NCBI GenBank assembly: GCA_017461765.1
Contig: JAFTXO010000052.1
Location: forward strand, 1-41,263
Reading direction: 5' to 3'
DNA from: Clostridia bacterium
Lineage (GTDB): Bacteria > Bacillota > Clostridia > Oscillospirales > CAG-272
DNA length: 41,263 nt
Shown here: piece after piece, positions 8,641 to 17,700 of the stretch
How the letters are laid out: the number at the start of each line of letters is the position of its first letter
Numbering within the stretch: the first letter of the stretch is position 1
Position numbers and translations under genes: made by a program
The notes under the pieces: generated by a model
Databases searched by the model: none
What the model was told of the DNA's origin: nothing
What the model saw: only the letters and a program-made list of their open reading frames with translations

Positions 8641-8854
8641 GGCAAAAAACAAGCCTTATTAAAAATGTTGCTTACTGAAAAATAAGTAATATGCCTTTTC
8701 CGTTGTGGAATGGAGAGGGTCTAAAGGAGAATGATCGGACTTTGTCCTATCATATAAATAGCATTAAACTTCATGTGCACTTTCATCCTAAAAGGTGAAA
8801 AACGAAAAAGCATACCGAAGCATTATTAGGGAAAATGCGGAGGTGTGCTTTTTT
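8641..8854 (+). ncRNA. candidate structured RNA ending in a terminator
   Basis: The 438-base gap 8486-8923 holds no gene. On the plus strand it contains consecutive hairpins: GGC/GCC (8641-8655), TTACT/AGTAA (8672-8689), TTCC/GGAA (8698-8710), TGAT-c-GGAC-ttt-GTCC-t-ATCA (8732-8752) and TTTCA-t-CCT/AGG-TGAAA (8781-8800). A compound terminator with stem AAAAAGCATACC and GGTGTGCTTTTTT follows (8805-8854). A fresh promoter for the GH127 gene begins four bases later, so this would be a separate transcript rather than a leader of that gene. The only nearby -10-like box is TATACT at 8627-8632, with no good -35. It matches no riboswitch class I can recognise. Confidence 0.35.
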
Positions 8855-8857
8855 GTG

Positions 8858-8886
8858 TTGAAATTTTATAATTACTGTGATATACT
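8858..8886 (+). promoter_or_regulatory. promoter for the GH127 gene
   Basis: TTGAAA (8858-8863) and TATACT (8881-8886) are separated by exactly 17 bases and lie 38 bases ahead of the ATG. Confidence 0.8.
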
Positions 8887-8923
8887 GAAAGTAATATAAT
8901 ATAATGAAATTTTAGGAGTTTTT

Positions 8924-10741
8924 ATGAAAAAGATCGGCTTTGCCTCAATAAATATCACAGACGGCTTTTGGAAAAAGAAGCAGGATATGGTTAAAAATAC
9001 AACCTCATATGCGGTATATAACAGATTTAAGGAAACACATCGCTTTGATGCTTTGAAATGTGTACCGAGCAAAGAATATGAGCCTCATATATTTTGGGAT
9101 TCTGACATTGCAAAATGGCTTGAAGGAGTATCCTATATTTTAAGAAAAAATGATGCTCCGGAGCTTAAAAAGCTCGCTTGTGAAGCTATTTCCGATATCA
9201 TTGAAAATTGCGATGAGAGCGGATACTTCAACTCTTACTTTTTGGTAAAGGACAAGGATAAACGCTTTAAAAACCGTGATAATCACGAGCTTTATTGCTT
9301 AGGACATTTAATAGAAGCATCTATTGCGTATCTTGATGCAACAGGGGACGAACGCTTTTTTAAGGCTATGTGTAAATACGCAAAATATGTTAAAAAAGTC
9401 TTTAAGGATGAAAAAAGCGCAGATTTTATAACTCCTGGTCATCCCGAGCTTGAGCTTGCTTTAGTTAAGCTTTACGAAAAAAGCGGAGATAAGGATTTTT
9501 TGGAGCTTGCCAAATATTTTATAGATGAGCACGGTAAAAATCATTGTAACGAAAGAAAAACCTTTGAGTCAAATGGTTTTACCGCTTTATTTAATCAGGA
9601 CGAAATGCTTTTGAAGGACAGAGAGAAAATAAGCGGCCACTCGGTAAGAGCCTTGTACCTTTTTAGTGGAGCTTGCGATATTGCAAGGCTTTATGATGAT
9701 AAGGAGCTTAAGGATAGCTGTAAAAGAATTTTTGATAATATAATAAACAAAAGAATGTATATTACAGGCGGCGTCGGCTCGACACGTTATGGAGAAGCGT
9801 TTACTGTCGATTATAACCTTCCCAACAGAAGCGCATATAACGAGACCTGCGCTGCTATCGCGCTTGTGTATTTTGCTTCTCGTATGCAGGAAATAGATTT
9901 GAATTCAAAATATGCCGACTGCATTGAAAGAGTGATATATAACGGATTTCTTTCGGGAATTTCCCTTGACGGAAAATCGTTTTTCTATGAAAACCCGCTC
10001 GAAATAGATCTTTATTTAAATGATGTACATAGAGCAACAAACCATAATGATTATTTCCCAATAACTCAAAGAAAAGAAGTATTTGATTGCTCCTGCTGTC
10101 CGCCGAATATTGTGCGCTTTATTCCCTCAATAGCCGATTATATGTATACCTACGATGACGATAAATTCTATGTTCATCAGTATATAAGCTCAGAAACCCA
10201 GCACGAGGGTATGAGCATAACTCAAAAAACGAACTATCCCGCAGACTCAAAGATAGAGCTTGCGTTTAATATACAGGGAAAAAAGCTTGCTCTGCGTATT
10301 CCTTGCTGGTGCAAGAAATTTGAGATCAACAGAAAATATACTATGAAAAACGGTTATGCTATAATAGACGAGCCGTGTGATAGTGTAGCTATTGATTTAA
10401 AAATGAGCGTTGTACCAGTACGCGCAAATCCGCGTGTACACGAAAATGCAGGCAGAGTAGCCATCACAAGAGGTCCTGTCGTTTATTGCGCTGAGGGAAT
10501 AGATAACGGAAACGATATAAAGAGCGTAAGCATCGATATAAATGCCGAATTTGACATAAGGGACTCGGAATTTTTACTTCCCACACTTCACACAACAGCA
10601 AAAAAACCGATAAGCACGGAAGCGCTTTATACTGAGGCTGATGATAGCTTCGAAAAAATCCCACTCACACTTATTCCGTATTACGCCTTTGCAAACAGAG
10701 GAGAGAGCGATATGTGCATTTGGCTGCTTGAATCAAAATAA
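8924..10741 (+). CDS. glycoside hydrolase family 127, beta-L-arabinofuranosidase-like
   Basis: This 605-residue protein carries the GH127 (formerly DUF1680) signature. The zinc-cysteine catalytic centre known from Bifidobacterium HypBA1 (Glu, Cys, Cys-Cys) is reproduced as E307 and C309 in YNETCAA, and C391 and C392 in CSCCPPN. One of the paired cysteines is the nucleophile in that family. The TGGVGSTRYGEAF block and the alpha/alpha-barrel N-terminal region also fit, and the C-terminal 200 residues form beta-sandwich domains. Expected activity is release of beta-linked L-arabinofuranose from arabino-oligosaccharides or hydroxyproline-rich glycoproteins. No signal peptide is seen. The start follows TAGGAG, and the gene is monocistronic with its own promoter and terminator. 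Confidence 0.9.
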   Translation: MKKIGFASINITDGFWKKKQDMVKNTTSYAVYNRFKETHRFDALKCVPSKEYEPHIFWDSDIAKWLEGVSYILRKNDAPELKKLACEAISDIIENCDESGYFNSYFLVKDKDKRFKNRDNHELYCLGHLIEASIAYLDATGDERFFKAMCKYAKYVKKVFKDEKSADFITPGHPELELALVKLYEKSGDKDFLELAKYFIDEHGKNHCNERKTFESNGFTALFNQDEMLLKDREKISGHSVRALYLFSGACDIARLYDDKELKDSCKRIFDNIINKRMYITGGVGSTRYGEAFTVDYNLPNRSAYNETCAAIALVYFASRMQEIDLNSKYADCIERVIYNGFLSGISLDGKSFFYENPLEIDLYLNDVHRATNHNDYFPITQRKEVFDCSCCPPNIVRFIPSIADYMYTYDDDKFYVHQYISSETQHEGMSITQKTNYPADSKIELAFNIQGKKLALRIPCWCKKFEINRKYTMKNGYAIIDEPCDSVAIDLKMSVVPVRANPRVHENAGRVAITRGPVVYCAEGIDNGNDIKSVSIDINAEFDIRDSEFLLPTLHTTAKKPISTEALYTEADDSFEKIPLTLIPYYAFANRGESDMCIWLLESK

Positions 10742-10748
10742 CAGATTA

Positions 10749-10779
10749 AAAATCTCCGAATTTTTATCGGAGATTTTTT
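10749..10779 (+). terminator. terminator after the GH127 gene
   Basis: AAATCTCCGA pairs with TCGGAGATTT around a short loop and is followed by a T-run. Confidence 0.85.
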
Positions 10780-10786
10780 AATATTC

Positions 10787-10815
10787 TTGAATTGAATTTT
10801 ATTGTATGATAAAAT
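10787..10815 (+). promoter_or_regulatory. promoter for the amidohydrolase-GH43 pair
   Basis: TTGAAT (10787-10792) and TAAAAT (10810-10815) are separated by 17 bases, 30 bases before the ATG. Confidence 0.75.
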
Positions 10816-10844
10816 AAAACTGATATTATATTCTGGAGGATATT

Positions 10845-11906
10845 ATGATAAACGAAAAGGTAATAGATACTCATTTACATATTGAAGCGTGGGATAACGA
10901 GGAATTTAATTTTATCGATTGCTTCGAGGAATACAGAACCCAGTCGGGAATTCATTCGCTTAATATATGCGCATTGCCAACTGTTCAAAGAAGCGCTTGC
11001 AATAATATGATGTGCGCTTTTTATAAAATAGCTCACCCAAACACATATGCTCACGGAGCATTTGAGCATATCTTTTTCCCGATACGTGAGGATATGCCGA
11101 AGGGAATGGATCTTGTAACGCAGTATAAAGAGCTTATGGAAATAGGCTTTGACGGTATAAAAATGATCGAGGGAAAACCAACCGTTCATAAAACGATAGG
11201 CAGAAATTTAAACACTCCATCCCTTGAAAAGGTATATTCCGAGATGGAAAAGGATCAAACGCATATAGTATTTCACGTGGGAGATCCCGCTGATTGTTGG
11301 GATATAAATAAGACATCCGAGCTTTTTATCGAAAAAGGCTGGTTTTACGGCGACGGAACTCACTCAACGTTAGAGGAGCTTTACAGTCAAGCTGAAGCAA
11401 TACTCAAAAATCATCCAAATATAAAAATCACATTCGCCCACTTCTATTTTTGCGGAGAAAATCCTCAAAAATTGATAGACCTTTTTGAAAAATACCCGAA
11501 CCTGTGTGTGGATTTGACCCCCGGCTGCGAAATGTATCACTCCTTTGAGAAAAACCGTGAATACTTCAAGGACTTCTTTAAAAAGTATTCTTCAAGAGTA
11601 CTTCTCGGCACAGATGCGACATTCCCGATGCTCACACGCTGCCACACGTGGTGTATTGACAGGCTGTCTCGTTATATAGCGACAAGCGATGAGATGATGG
11701 CGTTTGACGATAGTATACTCACAGGCATAGCGCTTGAAGGAGAGGCAAAAGAGAATATCCTATATAAAAATTTCGAACACAGGGTCGGAGATAAACCGAA
11801 AGAAATAAACAAAAAAGCATTAAGCTCGTATATAGAAAAATACAAGCATCTTTTAAATCCCGAGGATCTTGAAAAAATTGAGAGCTTGAGCAAAAAATAC
11901 TTGTAA
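10845..11906 (+). CDS. amidohydrolase family 2 metal-dependent hydrolase
   Basis: This 353-residue TIM-barrel hydrolase opens with DTHLHIE (H10 and H12 as metal ligands). It also has H144 in VFHVGDP, H199 in FAHFYF and D257 in LLGTDATF, in the order expected for the amidohydrolase-2 superfamily. Members include lactonases, decarboxylases and sugar-acid hydrolases. A lactone or uronate-related role would suit the neighbouring glycosidases, but that is inference. The ATG has a strong GGAGG site. It is followed 11 bases later by the GH43 gene, so the two are almost certainly co-transcribed from the promoter at 10787. No signal peptide is visible. Confidence 0.78.
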   Translation: MINEKVIDTHLHIEAWDNEEFNFIDCFEEYRTQSGIHSLNICALPTVQRSACNNMMCAFYKIAHPNTYAHGAFEHIFFPIREDMPKGMDLVTQYKELMEIGFDGIKMIEGKPTVHKTIGRNLNTPSLEKVYSEMEKDQTHIVFHVGDPADCWDINKTSELFIEKGWFYGDGTHSTLEELYSQAEAILKNHPNIKITFAHFYFCGENPQKLIDLFEKYPNLCVDLTPGCEMYHSFEKNREYFKDFFKKYSSRVLLGTDATFPMLTRCHTWCIDRLSRYIATSDEMMAFDDSILTGIALEGEAKENILYKNFEHRVGDKPKEINKKALSSYIEKYKHLLNPEDLEKIESLSKKYL

Positions 11907-11917
11907 GAGGTGAAAAA

Positions 11918-13384
11918 ATGAAACAAATATTTAATCCGTTTTTACCGATTAACGAATACGTCCCCGACGGTGAGCCTCACGTTTTCGGTGACAGAGTGTA
12001 TGTTTACGGCTCACACGACAAGGAGGGCGGCGATTTCTTCTGTATGCTAGATTACGTTACCTATTCCGCTCCGATTGATGATTTGAAGGATTGGAGATAC
12101 GAGGGCGTGATCTATAAAGCTTCAAACGACCCTCATTACCCCGAGCACAGATATATGTATGCTCCCGATGTTGTAAAAGGAAACGACGGAAGATACTATC
12201 TTTTCTATTCACTTGCCGACAGAAAGGATTGCAGCTTTTTGATGAGCGTTGCAGTAAGCGACACTCCCTCGGGTGAATTCAAATTTTTAGGCTATGTGAA
12301 AAAGCCCGACGGAACACCGCTTCAGGATTATATAATCTTTGATCCCGGTGTTATAAACGATAACGGACATATCTATCTTTACTACGGTGTGTGGTACGAT
12401 TTTGACGAAGATCCAAACCTCACAAGAGAAGAAAGCATAGCCAAGCAGATGGATATGTATAAAAAGTCAAGAGAGGAAATAGAAAATACCGAGGGCGGAG
12501 TTATGGGTCCTGTGGTTGTCGAGCTTTGTGACGATATGCTTACAATAAAGGACAAGCCGAAGCATATCTTCCCGATAATATACAAAGGAACGGATTTTGC
12601 CGAGCATCAGTTTTTTGAAGCAAGCTCGATCCGAAAGATAGGAAATAAATATTATTTCATATATTCGACCTATAACCAGCACGAGCTCGCTTACGCGGTA
12701 AGCGATTATCCCGATAAGGATTTCAGGTTCGGCGGAGTAATAATTTCGAACGGAGATATCGGATATAACGGCAGAAAACCGAAGGATCGGCTTATGCGTA
12801 CGGGAAACAATCACGGAAGCATAGAATGTATAAACGGAGAATGGTACGTTTTCTATCACCGTCAAACTCATAAAACCGAGTATTCACGTCAAGCCTGCGC
12901 TGAAAAAATAAAGATACTTCCCGACGGCAGTATTCCGCAGGTGGAGATAACATCCTGCGGCTTAAACGGCGGACCCCTTGTCGCAAAAGGAATATATCCT
13001 GCCGTTATATGCTGTAACCTTACAAACGGAAATATGCCACATAGCTGGTGTACCGAAAAGCGTTTGCCGCATATCGTGTGCAAAAATGATGAGCGCATAA
13101 TCTCTGAGATCGAAAACGGCACGCTGATAGGTTATAAATATTTTGACTTTAATAACGTAAATGAAGTCGGCATTTCCGTCCGTAACTGCGATATTGTGCC
13201 AAACGGTGAAATTTTGATAAAGCTTGATATGGATAAGCCCCCGATAGCGAAGATAAGCATTACCGATACGCCCGATTGGACATCACTTTCCGCAAACGTA
13301 AACGTACCAAACGGAACATATCCCGTGTATTTCATCTATAACGGCAACGGCGCTCTCGAAGCCAAGGATATATTTTTTAAATAA
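11918..13384 (+). CDS. glycoside hydrolase family 43 protein with C-terminal beta-sandwich module
   Basis: This 488-residue protein has a five-bladed propeller GH43 domain (about 1-330). The three carboxylates are visible: D17 in PDGEPHV (base), D142 in IFDPGV (pKa modulator) and E234 in FFEASS (acid). Residues of about 395-488 look like a CBM6-type beta-sandwich of the kind attached to xylosidase/arabinofuranosidase GH43 enzymes. Expected substrates are beta-xylosides or alpha-L-arabinofuranosides, and the subfamily cannot be assigned by eye. It starts after GAGGTG, 11 bases behind the amidohydrolase gene, and ends on a terminator. No signal peptide is seen. Confidence 0.88.
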   Translation: MKQIFNPFLPINEYVPDGEPHVFGDRVYVYGSHDKEGGDFFCMLDYVTYSAPIDDLKDWRYEGVIYKASNDPHYPEHRYMYAPDVVKGNDGRYYLFYSLADRKDCSFLMSVAVSDTPSGEFKFLGYVKKPDGTPLQDYIIFDPGVINDNGHIYLYYGVWYDFDEDPNLTREESIAKQMDMYKKSREEIENTEGGVMGPVVVELCDDMLTIKDKPKHIFPIIYKGTDFAEHQFFEASSIRKIGNKYYFIYSTYNQHELAYAVSDYPDKDFRFGGVIISNGDIGYNGRKPKDRLMRTGNNHGSIECINGEWYVFYHRQTHKTEYSRQACAEKIKILPDGSIPQVEITSCGLNGGPLVAKGIYPAVICCNLTNGNMPHSWCTEKRLPHIVCKNDERIISEIENGTLIGYKYFDFNNVNEVGISVRNCDIVPNGEILIKLDMDKPPIAKISITDTPDWTSLSANVNVPNGTYPVYFIYNGNGALEAKDIFFK

Positions 13385-13408
13385 AAATGCCCGTAAAGGG
13401 CATTTTGC
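13384..13408 (+). terminator. terminator after the GH43 gene
   Basis: AAAATGCCC pairs with GGGCATTTT around GTAAA, directly after the stop codon. Confidence 0.85.
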
Positions 13409-13458
13409 CTTATAAAATAGATTTTCTTGTTCTGTATGTTTTTACAAAACCAAATTAA

Positions 13459-13479
13459 TAGTTGATTTTTTAACAACTA
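13459..13479. promoter_or_regulatory. possible operator upstream of the ABC exporter-XRE operon
   Basis: The inverted repeat TAGTTG-N9-CAACTA ends nine bases before the -35 box of the ABC operon promoter. The operon's second gene encodes an XRE-type repressor-like protein, so autoregulation at this site is plausible. The assignment rests on position and symmetry only. Confidence 0.35.
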
Positions 13480-13487
13480 ATTGATAA

Positions 13488-13516
13488 TTGATTTTCTAAT
13501 TACCATGATTTATAAT
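13488..13516 (+). promoter_or_regulatory. promoter for the ABC exporter-XRE operon
   Basis: TTGATT (13488-13493) and a perfect TATAAT (13511-13516) are separated by 17 bases. The ABC start codon is 54 bases downstream. Confidence 0.8.
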
Positions 13517-13569
13517 ACGGTTGTAGGGATGTTAAGCACCTTACAATATCTTAAAACGGTGGTGATTTA

Positions 13570-15351
13570 ATGAGAAAAACAATCAGAAATATCAAAAATC
13601 TGTTTTGGTTATATAAACCGTATTTTAAATATGGAAAGGTATACGTGCTTTTGTCGTTGCTTTTTTGGCTCGCTATAATACCTTTCTGCCAAATGCTCAA
13701 TGTTTATTTGCCAACGGCGATAATCCAGGCTTTAGAAAATAAAGAGCCTTTTTATAACATTTTTATAATGGTTATAATTATACAAATAGCATTGATGTTT
13801 CAACCTATGTTTGAAAATGTATTTAATATGTTTTGCAAGAACTCAAAGCTCCCTTATATAGAAATGCGTTTAAAGCAAGAGGCGTATAAAAAAGCAATAA
13901 ATACAGATTACAAATTTATTGATAACCCCGAATATTACGATAATTATTCTTGGGCAATAAATCAATATGCGGGCAGAGCACAGGATGCGCAAGGCCTGAT
14001 AAATAAGATCGCATCATCAGTTATAACCATAACATCAATGCTTGCCATAATTACCGTCCTTAGTCCGATAGCAATCATAGTTACGGTAGTTGGAACTGTT
14101 GTTGAAAATTTGTTACACATGAGGACAAATTATCACGATGTAAAAAAAGAGGAAGACATAGTACCTTATGATAGAAGATCGGGATATTTTCATAGAATTT
14201 TTTATACATCGCGTTACGCAGCCGATATAAAAAGCACGAATGTTGATAAATATCTGATGCGGGAATATGAAGATACTCAGAATAAGAAAATCTCGATAAT
14301 AAAAAAATATGCGAGAAAAATGATTCCGTGGGCGCTTAGCGCTGATTTAACCTTTTATGTTGCACGCACATTTGTTATTTTAAATATAGTATACGGTATT
14401 TGCATAGGTGATATTTCCACAGTAGGTGCATATGTTACCTTGATGCTGGCGGTTGATAAATTAAAAGATTCAATGAATGATATGTTCTATTATATAAAGG
14501 ATGCAAACCGTCTTTGTATTTACGCAAAAAGAATAAGAAAGTTTTTTGATACTGAATCTCAGATAGAAAATAAAAAATCGATCGGACAGTTACCCGCAAG
14601 CGGCTCTTATGATGTAGAGCTTGAAAATGTTTGCTTTTCTTATGAAAATTCCGAATTTTCTTTAAATAATTTGAATCTCAAAATAAACCGCGGCGAAAAG
14701 GTCGCAATCGTAGGTGAAAACGGAGTAGGAAAGTCAACGCTGGTAAAATTGCTATTAAGATTGTATGATGTAAGCTCCGGACAAATAAAAATCAACGGTA
14801 TCAATATAAAAGAATACAATCTTGAAGCGTTACGCACAAAAATAGGATTTGCATTTCAAAATGCAAATATTTATGCACTTAGCTTCAAAAATAATATCGA
14901 ATTATACAACGAGGTGAATGATAAAAATCTTGAATTTATTGTGAAGAAATTTGATTTCGATAAGATTTTCGAAAAAAGCAATTCGAATGTATTATCAAAT
15001 GTTACTCGGGAATTTGACGAAAAGGGCATAATGTTATCAGGCGGAGAAATTCAAAAAATAGGAATAGCGCGTCTTTTTACAAGTGATTTTGGACTTCTTA
15101 TTTTTGATGAACCGTCGTCGGCACTTGATCCTATTGCAGAGTATAATATGACTAAAATGATATTTGATGCAAGCAATCGTTCAACCACTATCATGATCGC
15201 TCACCGTTTGTCTACTATACGAAATGCCGATAAAATAGCTTTGGTTGATAAAGGACGGGTTTTGGAAATAGGAACACATGATGAGTTTATGCTAAAGCAA
15301 GGTAAATATTATGAAATGTTTACAAAGCAGGCTGAAAATTATACCATTTGA
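13570..15351 (+). CDS. ABC transporter, fused permease/ATPase (exporter type)
   Basis: This 593-residue half-transporter has an N-terminal six-helix membrane domain (about 20-310) and a C-terminal nucleotide-binding domain. Walker A is GENGVGKST at 382-390, the signature is LSGGEIQ at 489-495, Walker B is LLIFDE ending at D513-E514, and the switch is AHRLST. This is the type I exporter layout, working as a homodimer. Substrates of such proteins include peptides, lipids and drugs, and none can be named here. The signature carries Glu and Ile after GG instead of the commoner QRQR-type block. An XRE-TPR regulator follows 20 bases later, so the pair is one operon. It interrupts an otherwise glycan-related region. 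Confidence 0.88.
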   Translation: MRKTIRNIKNLFWLYKPYFKYGKVYVLLSLLFWLAIIPFCQMLNVYLPTAIIQALENKEPFYNIFIMVIIIQIALMFQPMFENVFNMFCKNSKLPYIEMRLKQEAYKKAINTDYKFIDNPEYYDNYSWAINQYAGRAQDAQGLINKIASSVITITSMLAIITVLSPIAIIVTVVGTVVENLLHMRTNYHDVKKEEDIVPYDRRSGYFHRIFYTSRYAADIKSTNVDKYLMREYEDTQNKKISIIKKYARKMIPWALSADLTFYVARTFVILNIVYGICIGDISTVGAYVTLMLAVDKLKDSMNDMFYYIKDANRLCIYAKRIRKFFDTESQIENKKSIGQLPASGSYDVELENVCFSYENSEFSLNNLNLKINRGEKVAIVGENGVGKSTLVKLLLRLYDVSSGQIKINGINIKEYNLEALRTKIGFAFQNANIYALSFKNNIELYNEVNDKNLEFIVKKFDFDKIFEKSNSNVLSNVTREFDEKGIMLSGGEIQKIGIARLFTSDFGLLIFDEPSSALDPIAEYNMTKMIFDASNRSTTIMIAHRLSTIRNADKIALVDKGRVLEIGTHDEFMLKQGKYYEMFTKQAENYTI

Positions 15352-15371
15352 TTTTATGAACGGAGAAAATT

Positions 15372-16541
15372 ATGAATATACGAATAGGTGAAAGAATAAA
15401 GCTTTTGAGAAAGAAAAATAAAATTACACAGGACGAGTTAGCAGGAGTATTAAAAGTGACTGCTCAAGCTGTATCGAGGTGGGAAAATTGTGCTTCTGAT
15501 CCGGATATAGCGCTCATCCCTTCAATAGCTAATTTTTTCAACATCTCTATAGATGAACTCTTCGGATATTGCCAAGAGAGGGAGAAGAAGATAGATGAGC
15601 TTCTTGAAAAAGTGCAGATACTTTCTTTTCAAAATACACGCGAGGATGTAAATTTTGACGAATGTATTTCTTTACTTCGTGCCGGCCTTGCCGAATTTCC
15701 CGGAAATGAAAAGATCATGCATAAGCTGGCTTGTGTTTTGACGGATACAGGCTGGATGCGGCATAGTCAATGGCTAAGCTACGGAGAGGACGGACATATC
15801 ATAAATTGTTTTGATCATCAAAAATCAAATGAATATTGGAACGAAGCAATAATACTTTTTGAAACGCTTATCAAAAACTCCCAAATTAACGATATAAAAA
15901 CAAATTCTGTATTTAACTTGATAATGCTATACAGAAATATAGGCGAATATCAAAAGGCAATATTGCTTTCAGATACATTGCCTGAAATTCGATATAGCCG
16001 TGAAATAATGTTAGCAACGGCAACCGACGGAAAAATGCAAGCAGGCTATCTTGGTAATGCCTTGCTTGAATTGGCGTATGTATTTGCTGAACAGCTTGTT
16101 TATGCCCTTGTAAATAATAAAGCTAATTTTGATACGAATATGCCTATTGAGAAAATCAAGGGAGTTATTTCTGTCTTTTATTTGATTTCCGAAAACGGTG
16201 ATTTTGGAATATATCACAGGGAGGTTTGTTATTTATATTTATACTTATCAAGATTGCAATATGAAAAAGGATTGCAAAGCGACGCATTTATATCTCTTGA
16301 TTTAGCTTTGGAACAAGCGAAAAAATATGACGAATTTGCAATAAATAAAAATGAATACTATAAATCGCCGCTTTTGAAGTATACAAAATGTAAAACCGAA
16401 AGCTTCATTAAAAGCGGCAGCCTCGTAAAAAACCTTCCTAACGATTGGCCAATGTGGGCAAATCCCGACTATACAAAGGTGAAGGAAGAAATAATTAAAG
16501 ATCCAAGATGGACGCTTTGGGTTGAAAAAACCAAAATATAA
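15372..16541 (+). CDS. XRE-family transcriptional regulator with TPR-like C-terminal region
   Basis: Residues 5-62 form a classical helix-turn-helix of the Xre/Cro type (block ITQDELAGVLKVTAQAVSRWE). The remaining roughly 320 residues are alpha-helical with the spacing of tetratricopeptide-like repeats. This layout is common in Firmicutes and in some families senses peptides, although no peptide gene is evident here. The start follows ACGGAGA, 20 bases after the ABC exporter, so it is co-transcribed and probably controls the exporter. The inverted repeat at 13459-13479 is a candidate binding site. Activator or repressor action cannot be decided. Confidence 0.82.
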   Translation: MNIRIGERIKLLRKKNKITQDELAGVLKVTAQAVSRWENCASDPDIALIPSIANFFNISIDELFGYCQEREKKIDELLEKVQILSFQNTREDVNFDECISLLRAGLAEFPGNEKIMHKLACVLTDTGWMRHSQWLSYGEDGHIINCFDHQKSNEYWNEAIILFETLIKNSQINDIKTNSVFNLIMLYRNIGEYQKAILLSDTLPEIRYSREIMLATATDGKMQAGYLGNALLELAYVFAEQLVYALVNNKANFDTNMPIEKIKGVISVFYLISENGDFGIYHREVCYLYLYLSRLQYEKGLQSDAFISLDLALEQAKKYDEFAINKNEYYKSPLLKYTKCKTESFIKSGSLVKNLPNDWPMWANPDYTKVKEEIIKDPRWTLWVEKTKI

Positions 16542-16577
16542 TACAAAACGAACCTGCATCTGCAGGTTCGTTTTGTA
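16542..16577. terminator. terminator after the XRE gene
   Basis: A nearly perfect 17-base-pair stem begins at the stop codon: TACAAAACGAACCTGCA (16542-16558) pairs with its exact complement at 16561-16577, with a two-base loop. It can work on both strands. Confidence 0.85.
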
Positions 16578-16689
16578 TATAGAATTCGCGTTACAATATA
16601 GCTTGCTCTTCATTGCTATGAGTTGATCTTTGATATATAAACTGTTTAGGAGAGTTGTTTGCATTCTTTTAGCTTAGTTGTTGATTCGA

Positions 16690-17670
16690 TTATTGAACAT
16701 ATTCTGAAACATCAACGTATTCGTGATAAATATCGGAAACACCTTTTTTGTTTATCTTGATTACCGTTCCGCCGTTGAGATCGGGATTCCAATAGCAGCC
16801 GGAGCCGGTTTTCAGCGCATAAGTGAAGCGAACACCCTCATAAACGATCGAAAAATTCGATACGTGATCGTGACCGCAAAGAAGATTTTTTGTGCTTCCA
16901 AGCTCCTTTATAGCGCCAAAAAAGCCTTCGTCGGCAGGATACGAGGAAATATCCTCGCGCTTAACTCCGAACGAGCCCTCATATCCCTCGTTCCAGCATT
17001 CATTGCCGTAGCTATCTTTAACTGATATGGTTTTTGGATCAAAATCTTTGTTAAACGCCGCATCAAAGGCGTGATGATAAGCGTAAATAGGAGCATGAGT
17101 TATAAGCATAGTTTCCTTGCAGCCGAGCAAGCTAAGAGCCTTTACCTGCTCCTTGTACCACTCGATCTGAGGCGGAAGAGCCTTTCCCCAAGCCATTATC
17201 TCCTCGCCGTCCTCCTTTACAAACGGAAGTCTGTCGTGAGTGTCGACCATGATAATTCCTTCAACGATCCTTCCGTCCTCCTCAATCGCGATCACATAAT
17301 TTCCGCGTCCGAGCTCCAACGGGCCGTTTTCATATCTGAAGCTTTTATATTGAGAGTATATCTCGATCGCATTATCGAGCTTGTGAATACCGTGATCCTG
17401 ATCGTGATTTCCCCATAGCGGACACCACGGAACACCAAGAGTATCAAGCACAGAGCACATAGCTCTTTGTGCATCGTAATCGCCGCACCAGGTAAGATCT
17501 CCGCTTATTGTGATAAGATCGGGCTTAACTCTTTCCATAAGAGTATTTATTGTATGTAAAATGATCTGTCCCTTTTGATTTTCAAGAGTCCAATCGGGCG
17601 CTTGAAGCTGAAAGTCTGTCAGATTAAGAATTGTAAAATCTTTATTTTTTTGCTTTTTGAACGTTATCAT
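16690..17670 (-). CDS. calcineurin-like metallophosphoesterase
   Basis: The chosen start gives 326 residues and sits seven bases after AAAGGAG; a start 54 bases further upstream would fall inside the -35 box, so it is rejected. The dimetal motifs are present in order: LTDFQ, SGDLTW, GNHD, the THAP histidine and CGHDH. The overall shape resembles the Dcr2/purple-acid-phosphatase-like group of bacterial phosphoesterases. The substrate is unknown; phosphomonoester or nucleotide turnover are both possible. There is no signal peptide. It is divergent from the beta-helix gene, and their promoters lie 20 bases apart. Confidence 0.83.
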   Translation of the reverse strand: MITFKKQKNKDFTILNLTDFQLQAPDWTLENQKGQIILHTINTLMERVKPDLITISGDLTWCGDYDAQRAMCSVLDTLGVPWCPLWGNHDQDHGIHKLDNAIEIYSQYKSFRYENGPLELGRGNYVIAIEEDGRIVEGIIMVDTHDRLPFVKEDGEEIMAWGKALPPQIEWYKEQVKALSLLGCKETMLITHAPIYAYHHAFDAAFNKDFDPKTISVKDSYGNECWNEGYEGSFGVKREDISSYPADEGFFGAIKELGSTKNLLCGHDHVSNFSIVYEGVRFTYALKTGSGCYWNPDLNGGTVIKINKKGVSDIYHEYVDVSEYVQ

Positions 17671-17700
17671 AAAAATCTCCTTTGATATTATTCCATAATA

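Noticed and set aside
16542..16689. Hidden signalling-peptide gene beside the XRE-TPR regulator
   Set aside because: All short frames in this gap stop within a few codons or lack a ribosome site.
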